From Gammaproteobacteria bacterium (GTDB lineage Bacteria; Pseudomonadota; Gammaproteobacteria; Pseudomonadales; JAUIET01), in assembly GCA_030429735.1 (NCBI GenBank), contig JAUIET010000006.1:1-64000 (forward strand): 64,000 bases of DNA, read 5' to 3'. Shown here one piece after another: positions 18,180 to 27,923 of this stretch. Within the stretch, counting starts at the first letter, position 1, and the number at the start of each line of letters is the position of its first letter. Both the position numbers and the translations under genes were made by a program. The notes under the pieces were generated by a model. The model made no database searches. It was not told where the DNA came from and was given only the letters and a program-made list of their open reading frames with translations.

Positions 18180-21100
18180 TTAGACGGCTTCATGAAGTAC
18201 CTTCGTGCTGGTATTTTCTGGTAAACCTTCTGTGTCTTCAGAGGCAACAGCAAAGTACTTCCTGAAGATAACCCCGGCGTCCAGATCATTGAATGCCGTG
18301 GTACGCTTCTTCCGTCGGCGCGAGTTGTCGAACACGTCGCGCATCAATTGACTTGCGTGCGATACGTCTGGATCTCCCCACAAACTGCCTTTCTGATAAG
18401 GACCAATGTTTTTCTGCAGCGGAATCACGGTGGTGTTGCATAGGCGGCAGTTATCTTCGTTGGTAAATTCCATGTTGCCAGAGTATGCCGACGCAATAGT
18501 GGGTTTACCCAAAGCCATTGCCTCTGCAATTGACAAGCCGAACCCTTCAGACCTGTGCAGCGATACATAGGAGTCCACAGAAGCCATCAGCGAGTTGCAT
18601 TCGTCTCTGCTCAGGGTTTCTTCAAACCAAATCACGTTCTTGTTTTTTGAGACCGATTTAAGTTGCTGATATTCAAGATCTCCTATCAGAGGCGTGCTCA
18701 CTTTAACCAACAAACATACGTCTTTGCGGCTGCCAAATGCCATATCAAAGGCGCGTAGCAGAGCTTCAGGGTTCTTTCGTTCGACAAAGCTTTTTTGGTC
18801 AAAGAAGAAGGAAAAGATGAACACGTCGTCCGGCAGACCGAATCGCGCTCGGGCGGGCCGCGCTCGTCTTAGTGCAGGCATATCCAGAGAACAGGGCACA
18901 ACTCTGACAGATCGATTAATAGCTGCTTCGATGGCATCAGCAGCGTACTGCGATGATGACCATATTTCGTCGAAGTAGTCTGCATTTTCAACCCACTTGT
19001 TAGGGAAGGTCTCTGTTTCCCATAGCCAGTAGGCGACTTTTCTACTGGCCAGCTGCTCCAGTGCGATGGTTTGATTGACGTTATCAACTGAGTCAGCGTT
19101 TGCCACAATAATGGACTCCCGCGCCAGGCAGTTGATCTGCCCGAATAAATTCCCATTCTCCGGAATATCCAGATTCGACTCACTGCAAAAAACGCTTGGC
19201 AGAACGATACGCTGTGTGTCTTGCCGCCCGGCACTCATTATGCGCTGCATGGAACGAGCTGCTTCACCCATTCCAGTTGAGGCCTCGTGATAGCCCACCA
19301 GATTAACTGTGTGTCGATAGCGGTCGAACAACTCAATGTCCTGCCTGGCGTTGTCCAGCCATTTGTGATCAATTAGAGGCGACAGCCCATCTGCGGATAC
19401 CAGATGCTCGAACAAGCGAACGAACTCACTTTTCTCCACCAACGCATTGGGGTATTTGCGATTGAGTACGACGCTGTTCATGTAATGCCTGGCAACATGT
19501 TGGACCGGTGAGATATCCGCGTCATGAAGCAGCCAGTCGGCAATATCGCCGGCCGTGAAATCGATGCCCACCAATTCGCACAGGTTGGTGATTTTGTCTA
19601 GCGCGAAAACGTTCGGGTACGCGCCCAATTGTTCCCTAACCCAGACATTGTGCAGCAAATTCGCCTTCTTCAAGGAGTCCTGATTATTAAGCGCCCAGAC
19701 GTAGAAATACTCCACTTCGTCTTCAGTCAGGTTTTTAAGCCGGTCCAGGGACCCTAGCGCCCACCGTCGGAAGTCTCTTATGCCACTATCACTACCGATG
19801 TTGCGGAAAGCTGACTGCAGATCCGGGCTGCCAAAAAACACATGCAGCATCTTGATGACACCGGCCTTTGCGGCGATAAATGCATCAATGACCTCATCAC
19901 ATATTTCTTCATACTCATTGCCACCATGTACTTCCAACCAATGGACAAACTCCTTGAACCCTCGCGTGCTTGTGAACGCCTCTGGGTAGACCTGCATAAG
20001 ATCCACTCTCGACCGGTAAATATCCGCAACGGCAATGACAGGGTTCTTGATGCTCAGTTTTGGCAACCATTCCAGCAAGCCATCCAGACCCAGTTCTGAC
20101 GGACCACTATTGCTGATCCAGTTCACCATTGCGCGATCATGCTTGTTAAGGCGCGCATTGGGGAAAGCTCTTGCTACGTCTTCTCTACACGAGATAATTC
20201 CGTCAATGATTGGCGCCACTTCAGTGCCAAACAGGTTGCGGTTCGGTGTCATCAGGAACGCACAGAATGCGTCGGGCTCATGTTCTGGAGATGGGAAACT
20301 AATGTGCTTGTCGAGACATTCTCTGACAACATAATGAATTGGGTCGGAGAGCTGAACACCATTAGGAAGCGTTTTAAACGCGAATGGCCAGTTTTTGGTT
20401 TCAACCAGATCGGCCTCAAACAAACGTTCTGAATACTCAGCGAAAACGGCTGTTAATGCTTCAGAGTCGCGGATGGTATGCCTGTCCTGGTGCTTGGACA
20501 ACACGTTCGGATTTCTTGGGTCAAAGCCGCTGAAATGGAAGAAAGCCAGTGGCTCTCCGTCAACATAGAACTGCTTATCCGTGACACTGATTTGGCGTTC
20601 ATGCAAATTCCAATACGCAATATTGTACTGCGGCGCATGCAAAATATGCACGTTCTGGAAGTAAGTTGGCACAAGATCTATCCATTTCTGGTCGGTGAAA
20701 AGACCTCTTGGCACATCAACAACACAATTCAGGTACAGGCGCGATGCCCACCATTTCAGCAACTTGTCCGCTTCGGTGCCATTTCTTAGCCCGATAAATC
20801 CAAGGTTGTATGTTCCACTTTGAAGTATCGATAGTTCGCTGGGATTACGGTCGTCGTCAAAGGGCTCTCTCATATGCGGTGTCAAAACCACATCGTCGTT
20901 GTCCAGTCCATCCCATACACCAGACAGGCGATCGAAGATCATGATGTCCGGGTCAATGTAAGTCAGCTTTTGAAAACCGTATTCCTTGAAAAGATGGCGT
21001 AATGCAAAAGGTTTTACCGCCGTGTTGAGTTCCAGAATATTGTACTGGTAAGGGAAGACATCCGGGAACGGCAAGTCAATATCAGTTAATTCAAGAAGCG

Positions 21101-21266
21101 TAAAGTTCTCGCTCTTTGGGTCAATGTAGCCATCATTGCGATCCACAAGTAGCACAAAAAAACTTGCCCCGGGGTGATGTTCAAGAAACGAATTACAAAG
21201 CACTCTGGCGCACGCCAGATAGTTCTTCGAAACAATCGTCAAACAAGCAATTTCTTTATTTTCCAT
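18180..21266 (-). CDS. Bimodular glycosyltransferase (GT8-like plus GT4-like)
   Basis: A protein of about 1028 residues. Residues about 5-285 are GT-A-like with a DPDIMIF metal motif and an LGFIGL segment. Residues about 290-640 are helical, with a repeated pattern (GPSELGLDGLLEWLPKL and similar segments). Residues about 655-1020 are GT-B/GT4-like, opening with NLVGYHEASTGMGEAARS and carrying EGFGLSIAEAMALGKPTIA, the EX7E donor-binding motif. Two transferase activities in one chain suit assembly of a repeat unit. The start is the ATG at 21266; a TTG lies four codons upstream. A 38-bp gap separates it from the next gene upstream. Confidence 0.85.
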   Translation of the reverse strand: MENKEIACLTIVSKNYLACARVLCNSFLEHHPGASFFVLLVDRNDGYIDPKSENFTLLELTDIDLPFPDVFPYQYNILELNTAVKPFALRHLFKEYGFQKLTYIDPDIMIFDRLSGVWDGLDNDDVVLTPHMREPFDDDRNPSELSILQSGTYNLGFIGLRNGTEADKLLKWWASRLYLNCVVDVPRGLFTDQKWIDLVPTYFQNVHILHAPQYNIAYWNLHERQISVTDKQFYVDGEPLAFFHFSGFDPRNPNVLSKHQDRHTIRDSEALTAVFAEYSERLFEADLVETKNWPFAFKTLPNGVQLSDPIHYVVRECLDKHISFPSPEHEPDAFCAFLMTPNRNLFGTEVAPIIDGIISCREDVARAFPNARLNKHDRAMVNWISNSGPSELGLDGLLEWLPKLSIKNPVIAVADIYRSRVDLMQVYPEAFTSTRGFKEFVHWLEVHGGNEYEEICDEVIDAFIAAKAGVIKMLHVFFGSPDLQSAFRNIGSDSGIRDFRRWALGSLDRLKNLTEDEVEYFYVWALNNQDSLKKANLLHNVWVREQLGAYPNVFALDKITNLCELVGIDFTAGDIADWLLHDADISPVQHVARHYMNSVVLNRKYPNALVEKSEFVRLFEHLVSADGLSPLIDHKWLDNARQDIELFDRYRHTVNLVGYHEASTGMGEAARSMQRIMSAGRQDTQRIVLPSVFCSESNLDIPENGNLFGQINCLARESIIVANADSVDNVNQTIALEQLASRKVAYWLWETETFPNKWVENADYFDEIWSSSQYAADAIEAAINRSVRVVPCSLDMPALRRARPARARFGLPDDVFIFSFFFDQKSFVERKNPEALLRAFDMAFGSRKDVCLLVKVSTPLIGDLEYQQLKSVSKNKNVIWFEETLSRDECNSLMASVDSYVSLHRSEGFGLSIAEAMALGKPTIASAYSGNMEFTNEDNCRLCNTTVIPLQKNIGPYQKGSLWGDPDVSHASQLMRDVFDNSRRRKKRTTAFNDLDAGVIFRKYFAVASEDTEGLPENTSTKVLHEAV

Positions 21267-21304
21267 GTTTTTTTCCAATATTCCTTTATTGTATTTTCGT
21301 TTGT

Positions 21305-22120
21305 TTAGGCCAGACCAACCAATCGCTTCACGTAAGCCGAGTTTGACTCACACTGTACTTTTGGCTGGCCATTCAATAGCCAGTCTTCGTACCCCATACG
21401 TTCAAGCACTGGCTTATACAGCGGTTGCAGCTGCTTGACATCTTGCTCTGTGAAGTACGATTTCCAGTTATCAAATGCCGCCGTTCGCAAGGTGCGAGAA
21501 AGATCTCCCACGCATCTGTTATCACTGAGCTCAAAACCGAGATAATCCTGCAACGCGTCAAGCTTGCCTGCCATGAAATCCTCATAACGTATTACAAATG
21601 ACTGCGCTTGATTGACCTTGAGAACCTCTAGATAGTTGTTGTGTTCAATGGGATGCATTATTTGATTCATCATGCGAGTGGCAAAAATATCATCAAATAT
21701 AGACACCATCTCCAGAAACGAAACTGATGTTGGGTTTTGCTCTTTTCTTTCAAGGGCTTCAAGCCACAGCTTGGTTTTCTCCAGATTGAGTCCGTGCGCA
21801 TCTACCCACGGCTTGATTATGTACAGCAGTCTGGATATATGCTCATCGCGCGGATCGCGCACAATGCTAACCACTCGATCAAACTTTAGCGGCGATTCAT
21901 TATGCAACAGACCATTTCGAAATCTGGGCGTGCCGTTCCAGTGTTCGAATATGATTTTGACTATTTGGTTGTCTACCTCAGGAAAATTGCGTTGATCATA
22001 GAAATAGCCTATGTCTTTCGGTTCGAGAGAATAGTGACTGGTTCCCGACAACGAGTTTTCTATCGTCTTGGAAATGACAGTAGTGCCGGTTTTCGCGCGG
22101 CCCATGACCAGAATGTTCAC
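21305..22120 (-). CDS. Sulfotransferase-like protein
   Basis: A 271-residue protein with the 5'-phosphosulfate motif MGRAKTGTTVISK at the very N terminus and the 3'-phosphate motif VVSIVRDPRDEHISRLL. Both support PAPS-dependent sulfotransfer. FIRYEDF-like text (SFVIRYEDFM) is also typical. It overlaps the tandem GT2 gene by 4 bp (ATGA). A second sulfotransferase-like gene lies in the same locus (17168-18109), so the polymer may be sulfated at two positions. Confidence 0.82.
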   Translation of the reverse strand: MNILVMGRAKTGTTVISKTIENSLSGTSHYSLEPKDIGYFYDQRNFPEVDNQIVKIIFEHWNGTPRFRNGLLHNESPLKFDRVVSIVRDPRDEHISRLLYIIKPWVDAHGLNLEKTKLWLEALERKEQNPTSVSFLEMVSIFDDIFATRMMNQIMHPIEHNNYLEVLKVNQAQSFVIRYEDFMAGKLDALQDYLGFELSDNRCVGDLSRTLRTAAFDNWKSYFTEQDVKQLQPLYKPVLERMGYEDWLLNGQPKVQCESNSAYVKRLVGLA

Positions 22121-24051
22121 TGAGCCTCCGCTATCGAAAAGTCTTCATGTGCCAAAGACAGATTCTGATTGTAATATGGGTCGCGAGCTAGCTCCTGAAA
22201 CCATTTTGAACGCATCCAATCAGCCTCTTTGTTAAACCGCTCTACTTTTTCTGGCGTATCTTCTTTGCCACGCGACATTGATTCGTGATGGTACAGCTCA
22301 GCATAGGGTGTCCAGGTGTTCAGGTATCCTGCCGATTTAACTCGGAGGCAAAAATCAACATCATTAAAAGCAATTTTGAGCGCGTTCTCTTCCAATCCAT
22401 TAACCTGTTGATAGACTGATCTCCTGACCAACATGCACGCACCGGTAACCGCCGATAAATTCTGTGCCAGACGCAGTCTTGAGAAATACCCATGGTGCTG
22501 TTTTGGAAAATATTTGTGCGAATGGCCAGCGACACCACCGATACCCAAAATCACACCTGCGTGCTGGACCTTGCCTTCTGCGTAATAGAGCTTTGCTCCG
22601 ATACAGCCGTTTTCCGGTCGCACGGCAAGTGACACCATTTCTGTCAGCCAATTTTCGTTGATAACTTCAACGTCATTGTTGATCAGCCCAATAACGTCCG
22701 CATCTGTGTGCGCGACTGCAAAATTGTTTATCGCTGAATAGTTAAAGGGCTTGGCGTATTTGAGTACACGAACATTGTCGTATGACGCGAGGCTATCAAA
22801 ATACGCCAGCGCGTCAGGTTCCGTTGAGCCATTGTCCACCAGAACGATTTCGTAGTTCTGATATTCAGTTTTGCGTAAAATGCTGTTTATCGCTTGCTCG
22901 GTAATCGCTTTTTGATTTCGCGTGGGAATGATCAGACTGACCTTGGGCAGTTGTCTGGGTAACGGGTATCGCACCCTATATGCATTCGGCACATCTGCTG
23001 GTACAACCCTGCAGCCCTGAGAAACCGAATCTAGGTACTGTTGCACGGCACGTTGGCCTGCCTGGCTGGCGTAGGGTTTGTGGTTGCTTGCCAGTGACGT
23101 GGAGCCTTCAATGGCACGCCAATGGTAGAGCACTTCCGGAATGTGACGAATCTGATCGGCGTGTAGCGCTCCCGTGCACCGCAAAAACAGATCATGATCC
23201 TGGCTGCCCTCAAATCCCTCCCTGAAACCGCCGCAGTTCAGAGCAAGTTCGCGTTCAAAAACCGCGAGATGGCAGATGTAATTTTGCGCAAGGAGCAGTT
23301 GCGGGTTCCAGTCGGATTTAAAGTGCGGGTCATGGCGCTCGCCTGTAGCACTGATTTTGTCTTCGTCGGAATAAAAGAATTTTGCGTTCGGGTATTCTTC
23401 TATTTCTTTAGCTACTCTGGCAAGCGCTCTAACAGGTAACAGGTCGTCGTGATCAAGCAGCGCGACGAATTCACCACTGGCGGCATCAAGACCTGTCTGC
23501 GAGGCAGCGGAAATATGGCCGTTTGTCAGTCTTGAGATGCTAATGATTCGCTCATCTGCCGCGCCAAACAACGTCAGTAATTCATTCGCTTCCGGAGTAG
23601 TCGACTTGTCATTCACCAGGATCAACTCCCAGTTCTGGTAGCTCTGCGACATGACCGATTCGATGCCGTCCACCAGCAGATCAACCGGTGGGTTATAGAT
23701 AGGTAGAATGATTGACAGTAACGGTCCCTGCACAGGCAATGGTGCGGTTTTTTGTTGCTGTTCAACCTCGTCTATCCAGCGTTGGTATCGCTGCCGTGGA
23801 TTTGGTTCCTGTGATTGTTTTTTCTGAGCGGCTGGTTTGACGGTTGACGTGGTTTGTTCCACATTCACCGCAGATGGCTTCAAGCCGGAGCGAACAATGC
23901 GCTTGAAGCCATATTGTAATGCGTCAGGCAGACTATGGCCGAGCTTTTGTTGGAACTCAACCCAGGCGAGCATGCGCTTCAAGTATTCCAGGCTTCTACT
24001 AGGTTTGCGGGTGTTGGTCGGGCTCAGCCGCTTGCGGGTATATTCGTTCAT
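22117..24051 (-). CDS. Tandem GT2 glycosyltransferase
   Basis: A 644-residue protein with two GT2 domains. Domain 1 is at about 105-330 (LSIILPIYNPP, VNDKSTTPEANE, ALLDHDDLLP, FYSDEDK). Domain 2 is at about 365-600 (VSLIIPTRNQ, LVDNGSTEPDA, GLINNDVEVI, VQHAGVILG). This architecture is common in O-antigen and rhamnan-type synthesis. The N terminus is basic and helical with no membrane segment. It sits 9 bp downstream of the ABC ATPase, in one operon with it. Confidence 0.9.
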   Translation of the reverse strand: MNEYTRKRLSPTNTRKPSRSLEYLKRMLAWVEFQQKLGHSLPDALQYGFKRIVRSGLKPSAVNVEQTTSTVKPAAQKKQSQEPNPRQRYQRWIDEVEQQQKTAPLPVQGPLLSIILPIYNPPVDLLVDGIESVMSQSYQNWELILVNDKSTTPEANELLTLFGAADERIISISRLTNGHISAASQTGLDAASGEFVALLDHDDLLPVRALARVAKEIEEYPNAKFFYSDEDKISATGERHDPHFKSDWNPQLLLAQNYICHLAVFERELALNCGGFREGFEGSQDHDLFLRCTGALHADQIRHIPEVLYHWRAIEGSTSLASNHKPYASQAGQRAVQQYLDSVSQGCRVVPADVPNAYRVRYPLPRQLPKVSLIIPTRNQKAITEQAINSILRKTEYQNYEIVLVDNGSTEPDALAYFDSLASYDNVRVLKYAKPFNYSAINNFAVAHTDADVIGLINNDVEVINENWLTEMVSLAVRPENGCIGAKLYYAEGKVQHAGVILGIGGVAGHSHKYFPKQHHGYFSRLRLAQNLSAVTGACMLVRRSVYQQVNGLEENALKIAFNDVDFCLRVKSAGYLNTWTPYAELYHHESMSRGKEDTPEKVERFNKEADWMRSKWFQELARDPYYNQNLSLAHEDFSIAEAQ

Positions 24052-24060
24052 GATGGGGAA

Positions 24061-24750
24061 TCAGGCCGCTGCAAGATCGTATTCGTCCAGCACCACTGCA
24101 GGTGCGCCCTGTCGGATGACACGGCCGCTTTCTATCCAGACCACCTGATTGCACACGCGTTTCAGAAATTCCACTTCATGCGACACAATAATCGCCGTTG
24201 TATCTTTACGAATCATCGCGCGCAGCGATTCACTTGATTTTTTGCGGAAGTCTCTATCGCCAACACCGAGAGCTTCATCGATCAACAGCAAATCTGGATC
24301 GGAATGCAAGGAAATGGAAAATGCAAGGCGCGACTGCATGCCGGCCGAATAGCTGGCCACCTGATCACTAATGGAATCACCAATGTCTGCATAGCTAATG
24401 ATTTCGCTGATCTTGCTATCCACTTGCTGTTCATTCATTCCCAGCAGCAGACCCGTCAAATAGATATTTTCGATGCCCGTCATGAATGGCACGAATCCGG
24501 AATTTACGCCGATGAACGTAGACCGTAGTCCAGGCTTGCGCCAGATTGTGCCCGTGTCCGGTTGCAGGATACCGGCAATCATTTTTAGCAGTGATGTTTT
24601 GCCCACCCCGTTTCGCCCGATAATGCCAACATTTTCACCCGAAACGATAGTCAGGTTGAGGTCTTCAATAACCGCATTTTTTTTGCGACTAAATAATGAG
24701 CGACTCGCGGGGTACGATAAAGAAACCCCGTCGATGGAAACTATCTTCAC
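24061..24750 (-). CDS. Polysaccharide ABC exporter, ATPase subunit (Wzt/KpsT-like)
   Basis: A 229-residue ATPase with Walker A GRNGVGKTSLLK, signature YSAGMQSRLAFS, Walker B LLLIDEALGVGD and the switch His in VSHEVEF. It lacks the extra C-terminal carbohydrate-binding domain of long Wzt proteins, so it is the short KpsT/TagH-like form. It overlaps the permease gene by 4 bp. With the permease it should export the lipid-linked glycan across the inner membrane. Confidence 0.92.
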   Translation of the reverse strand: MKIVSIDGVSLSYPASRSLFSRKKNAVIEDLNLTIVSGENVGIIGRNGVGKTSLLKMIAGILQPDTGTIWRKPGLRSTFIGVNSGFVPFMTGIENIYLTGLLLGMNEQQVDSKISEIISYADIGDSISDQVASYSAGMQSRLAFSISLHSDPDLLLIDEALGVGDRDFRKKSSESLRAMIRKDTTAIIVSHEVEFLKRVCNQVVWIESGRVIRQGAPAVVLDEYDLAAA

Positions 24751-25517
24751 AGCAAAACTCGTTTAGGTATGTCAGTGGCTAACTTAAGCGAAGCAATAGC
24801 TATGCCAACTACAAGCACCGCTGAAAACAGCAACACAAGAGAAAGTTCATCGTAGGGGAGTTCACCTTGCGATTCACCCATCAGGACAAATCGAGCACCC
24901 TCAATAATGTGAACAAAGGGATTAAATTGCAAAATCGCACGCAGCTCTTCACTGACGCCATCAATCGGAAAGATCACACCGGACACAAACATCAACAGCA
25001 TCAGGGCCTGGGAGATAGGCACTCTAAGGTCGGGTATGTACACAACAAGGAACGCCACACCAAGCGCACAGGCCAACACACAAGTCAGCGTACTTGCGAA
25101 CCAAAAGAGCATCCATTCCAGCCCTGCGAATTTCAGTTGCCCGGAAAACTCAAGCAGCGCGCAAACGCACCCCAGAATGACAAAGTACTTCAGTAGCTGA
25201 GTGATCAGCGAAGAGAGGGTAAAAATCGCTGGATTAACCGAAAAGTGACCGATAATTCGCTTTTTGGTGACGATGGAGTTTGTCGCCAGGTTGATACTGC
25301 CGGCCAACCAACGCCATGTTGTAACGCCTACGATCAAAAAGTAGATGTACTGCTCGTCGTTAGATCGAAAGTGCGAAAACGCTGTGTAAAACACAGCTAC
25401 ATACATCAAGGGTTCAGCTATCCACCAGAAGAACCCGAGGAAGTAGCGGTTGATGTCTGATTTAAAATCGGCAACGACCAGATATTTAAGCAATGAGGGA
25501 TAGCTTACCCGCGACAA
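24747..25517 (-). CDS. Polysaccharide ABC exporter, permease subunit (Wzm/KpsM-like)
   Basis: An ABC-2 type permease with six hydrophobic segments. Family sequence begins at SYPSLLKYLVVADFKSD, followed by RYFLGFFWWIAEP. The frame stays open to 25733, but that extension looks non-coding and has only distant ATG codons. I choose TTG at 25517, preceded by AGGA at about -11, giving 256 residues, the normal length for the family. The start is an inference. It is coupled to the ATPase by a 4-bp overlap. Confidence 0.85.
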   Translation of the reverse strand: MSRVSYPSLLKYLVVADFKSDINRYFLGFFWWIAEPLMYVAVFYTAFSHFRSNDEQYIYFLIVGVTTWRWLAGSINLATNSIVTKKRIIGHFSVNPAIFTLSSLITQLLKYFVILGCVCALLEFSGQLKFAGLEWMLFWFASTLTCVLACALGVAFLVVYIPDLRVPISQALMLLMFVSGVIFPIDGVSEELRAILQFNPFVHIIEGARFVLMGESQGELPYDELSLVLLFSAVLVVGIAIASLKLATDIPKRVLL

Positions 25518-25771
25518 GGTGACGTCCTGTGCATTTGTTGTGAGTCTCTCAAGATTAGTCAAATCTCGACAGTTTCCAAGTTCAGTGTTGCCGACAACTG
25601 CAGTTGTGACTGACGAGATAACTGCAGGGCAAACCAAACGCAAGACAATCGACGGAGCGATGGGTGCTATACAGATCATATAGCACGCAATAACAGTCAA
25701 TAATTTGTCATCTGCCGGATATCTGACGCACAAATGCCGTATTTGTGCGGCGGGCCAGGTAACGTTTTTTC

Positions 25772-27775
25772 CTACAGGACGACCACGTCTACCTGAGTGT
25801 CGTTATAGCACGCGCCATCACCCATATCGGCCTTGCTCCCGGGTATCAACGCGTTAATGCTCAAATTAGACTCGCTGTCGGCGCACCAGGCACCTTTAGG
25901 TACGTACAGGATACCCGGCTTGACGGCGTCGGAAATTGACAACTGCAATACGACTTCGGCCTGTTCATTCACAAGCTTGACTCGCTGCTTATCACGCAGA
26001 CCTTTGTTGCTGGCGTCCTGTGGATGCATTTCAACACAGTACGGCGTTTTGTTCGCAACGGTGCCGCCAAATGTTGAATTGGTGCGCTTGTCTGAACTTG
26101 GGCTCACCAGGGTAAACTCTCGCGTTTCAGCGAGCTCCTGGTAGGCGGGCAGGGTCAACCCACTTCTGTGTCCTTCCTGCGGATCATACAATTGCGCTTT
26201 GCCAGTAGCTGTATCCGGAGGCAGATCTCGAAATACTGATGCGCTGTCAGCTGCCTTGCTGCGGTCAACTGTTTCGTCAACGGCAATCAAATCGGGTACG
26301 GCTGCCGAAAGCATGTCGGCATCAGTCTCGCTGAATTCCGGCTCAATAAAACCAAACAATGATGCCAGTTCGCGAAATACCTGCGTGTTTGGCCGGCTTT
26401 CTCCTACCGGCTTGATGACAGCTTCTGTACGCTGCAAGTATGCATGCCCGTAGGCTTTGTACAGGTCACCGTACTCCATTGCACTGCACGCCGGCAGCAC
26501 CACGTCGGCATAGCGCATTGAATCGGTCATATTGAGGTCAAAGCCCACGACAAACAAATCCTCTCGCTGAAGTGCTTCGATCAATAGTTTTTGCTGCGGG
26601 TGCACGGCCACAGGATTATGATTAAAAATAAACAGGCTTTTAATCGGCACATCCAGGTCGTCTTGCACAATGTGCTGCCCCACATCGGGAATATTGATCT
26701 CCCGCGCCGGCGCGTATCTCAAATGTGGACTGCGCAACTTGCTGCTATCAATAGTAAAGTACGCCGACGGATCGCATAGGCCCGCGCCTGTTGGACCAAA
26801 ATTACCTGTCAGCAACGGCAAGGCCATTGCCGCACGAATGCTCGAACCTCCATTGCGGGTGCGCTCCAATCCCACGCCCATTGTCATGGCCGCGGGGTTT
26901 TGCGTAGCCCACAAATCTGCCAACGCCTGAATACAATGTTCGGAGACACCGCAAATACTGGCTGCTCTTGCCGGATCCCATCTGCTTGCTTCCGCCAAAA
27001 ACTCGGTTGCACCACTGGTGTTTTCGGCGATGAAGTCCTGATCCAGACCATTATTACTCTGCAACAGATTGGCCACAGCATAGGCCAGCACAACATCTGT
27101 GCCTGGGTTTAACTGTACAAACAAATCCGCCTCTTCAGCGATTCGAGTACGCTTTGGGTCAATAACGACCAGATTTGCACCTGACTTTCTTGCGTTGCGA
27201 ATCGTTTTGATCAGATGCAAGTGACCGATCGTGATGTTATTGGCCCAGATCACGATAAGCTTTGAATGCGCCATTTCGGCAAAATCGATGCCGCCAACAT
27301 CCCCGAGAACCGACGTCCATGCCGCCGTGCTGGTTGCCGTGCACAATGGTGTTCGATTAATTATGGAAGCACCCAGCCGTGCAAAAAAACGCTCGTCCAT
27401 CGAGTGCCCACTCAACACGCCCATTGGCCCGCCATAGTTGAGCGGTAGAATAGCTTGCGCACCGTGTGCAGAGATTATTCGATCAAAGTTCTTCTTGATT
27501 TCCTGATAGGCTTTTTCCCAGGTCACAGCCACAAATTGCCCGCTACCTTTTTCACCTGCTCTCATCAGAGGGCGCGTTAGGCGTTTGTCACCATGCACCC
27601 ACTCAACCATGCCGGTGCTTACTTTGGCGCACACCTTGCCAGCGGTGAATGGGTTTTTGCCAGAACCACGAACTCGTACAATCCGTTCGCCCGCAATATC
27701 CACCTTAAGAGAACAGGTGTCGGCGCAATCCAGCGGACACACTGTGTCGGCCGTCCTAACTGTTTCAGCATTCAT
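25772..27775 (-). CDS. Molybdopterin oxidoreductase with N-terminal Fe-S cluster
   Basis: A 667-residue protein of the DMSO-reductase superfamily. The N-terminal 4Fe-4S site is CPLDCADTC with the fourth Cys in KVCAK. The bis-MGD catalytic domain follows, with MGVGLERTRNGGSS, LPLLTGNFGPTGAG and FIFNHNPVAVHP, then the C-terminal dinucleotide-binding domain. The usual molybdenum-ligand region reads TPLCTATSTAAW here, with no CGGxCG motif, so the ligand residue is uncertain. No Tat signal, membrane anchor or Fe-S subunit gene is adjacent. It is probably a cytoplasmic oxidoreductase; substrate unknown. Confidence 0.88.
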   Translation of the reverse strand: MNAETVRTADTVCPLDCADTCSLKVDIAGERIVRVRGSGKNPFTAGKVCAKVSTGMVEWVHGDKRLTRPLMRAGEKGSGQFVAVTWEKAYQEIKKNFDRIISAHGAQAILPLNYGGPMGVLSGHSMDERFFARLGASIINRTPLCTATSTAAWTSVLGDVGGIDFAEMAHSKLIVIWANNITIGHLHLIKTIRNARKSGANLVVIDPKRTRIAEEADLFVQLNPGTDVVLAYAVANLLQSNNGLDQDFIAENTSGATEFLAEASRWDPARAASICGVSEHCIQALADLWATQNPAAMTMGVGLERTRNGGSSIRAAMALPLLTGNFGPTGAGLCDPSAYFTIDSSKLRSPHLRYAPAREINIPDVGQHIVQDDLDVPIKSLFIFNHNPVAVHPQQKLLIEALQREDLFVVGFDLNMTDSMRYADVVLPACSAMEYGDLYKAYGHAYLQRTEAVIKPVGESRPNTQVFRELASLFGFIEPEFSETDADMLSAAVPDLIAVDETVDRSKAADSASVFRDLPPDTATGKAQLYDPQEGHRSGLTLPAYQELAETREFTLVSPSSDKRTNSTFGGTVANKTPYCVEMHPQDASNKGLRDKQRVKLVNEQAEVVLQLSISDAVKPGILYVPKGAWCADSESNLSINALIPGSKADMGDGACYNDTQVDVVVL

Positions 27776-27923
27776 AGGACACTCCGCGCGGGTATTAAGC
27801 AGTCAAGCAACAATACCATCGAATTCAATCGCATCCAATTTGTATGGGGCAGATATTTATTACAGCGAAGACCGATCACATGGAATACACTGTCGCCAGC
27901 ACCCATGATTTACAAACCATTAA

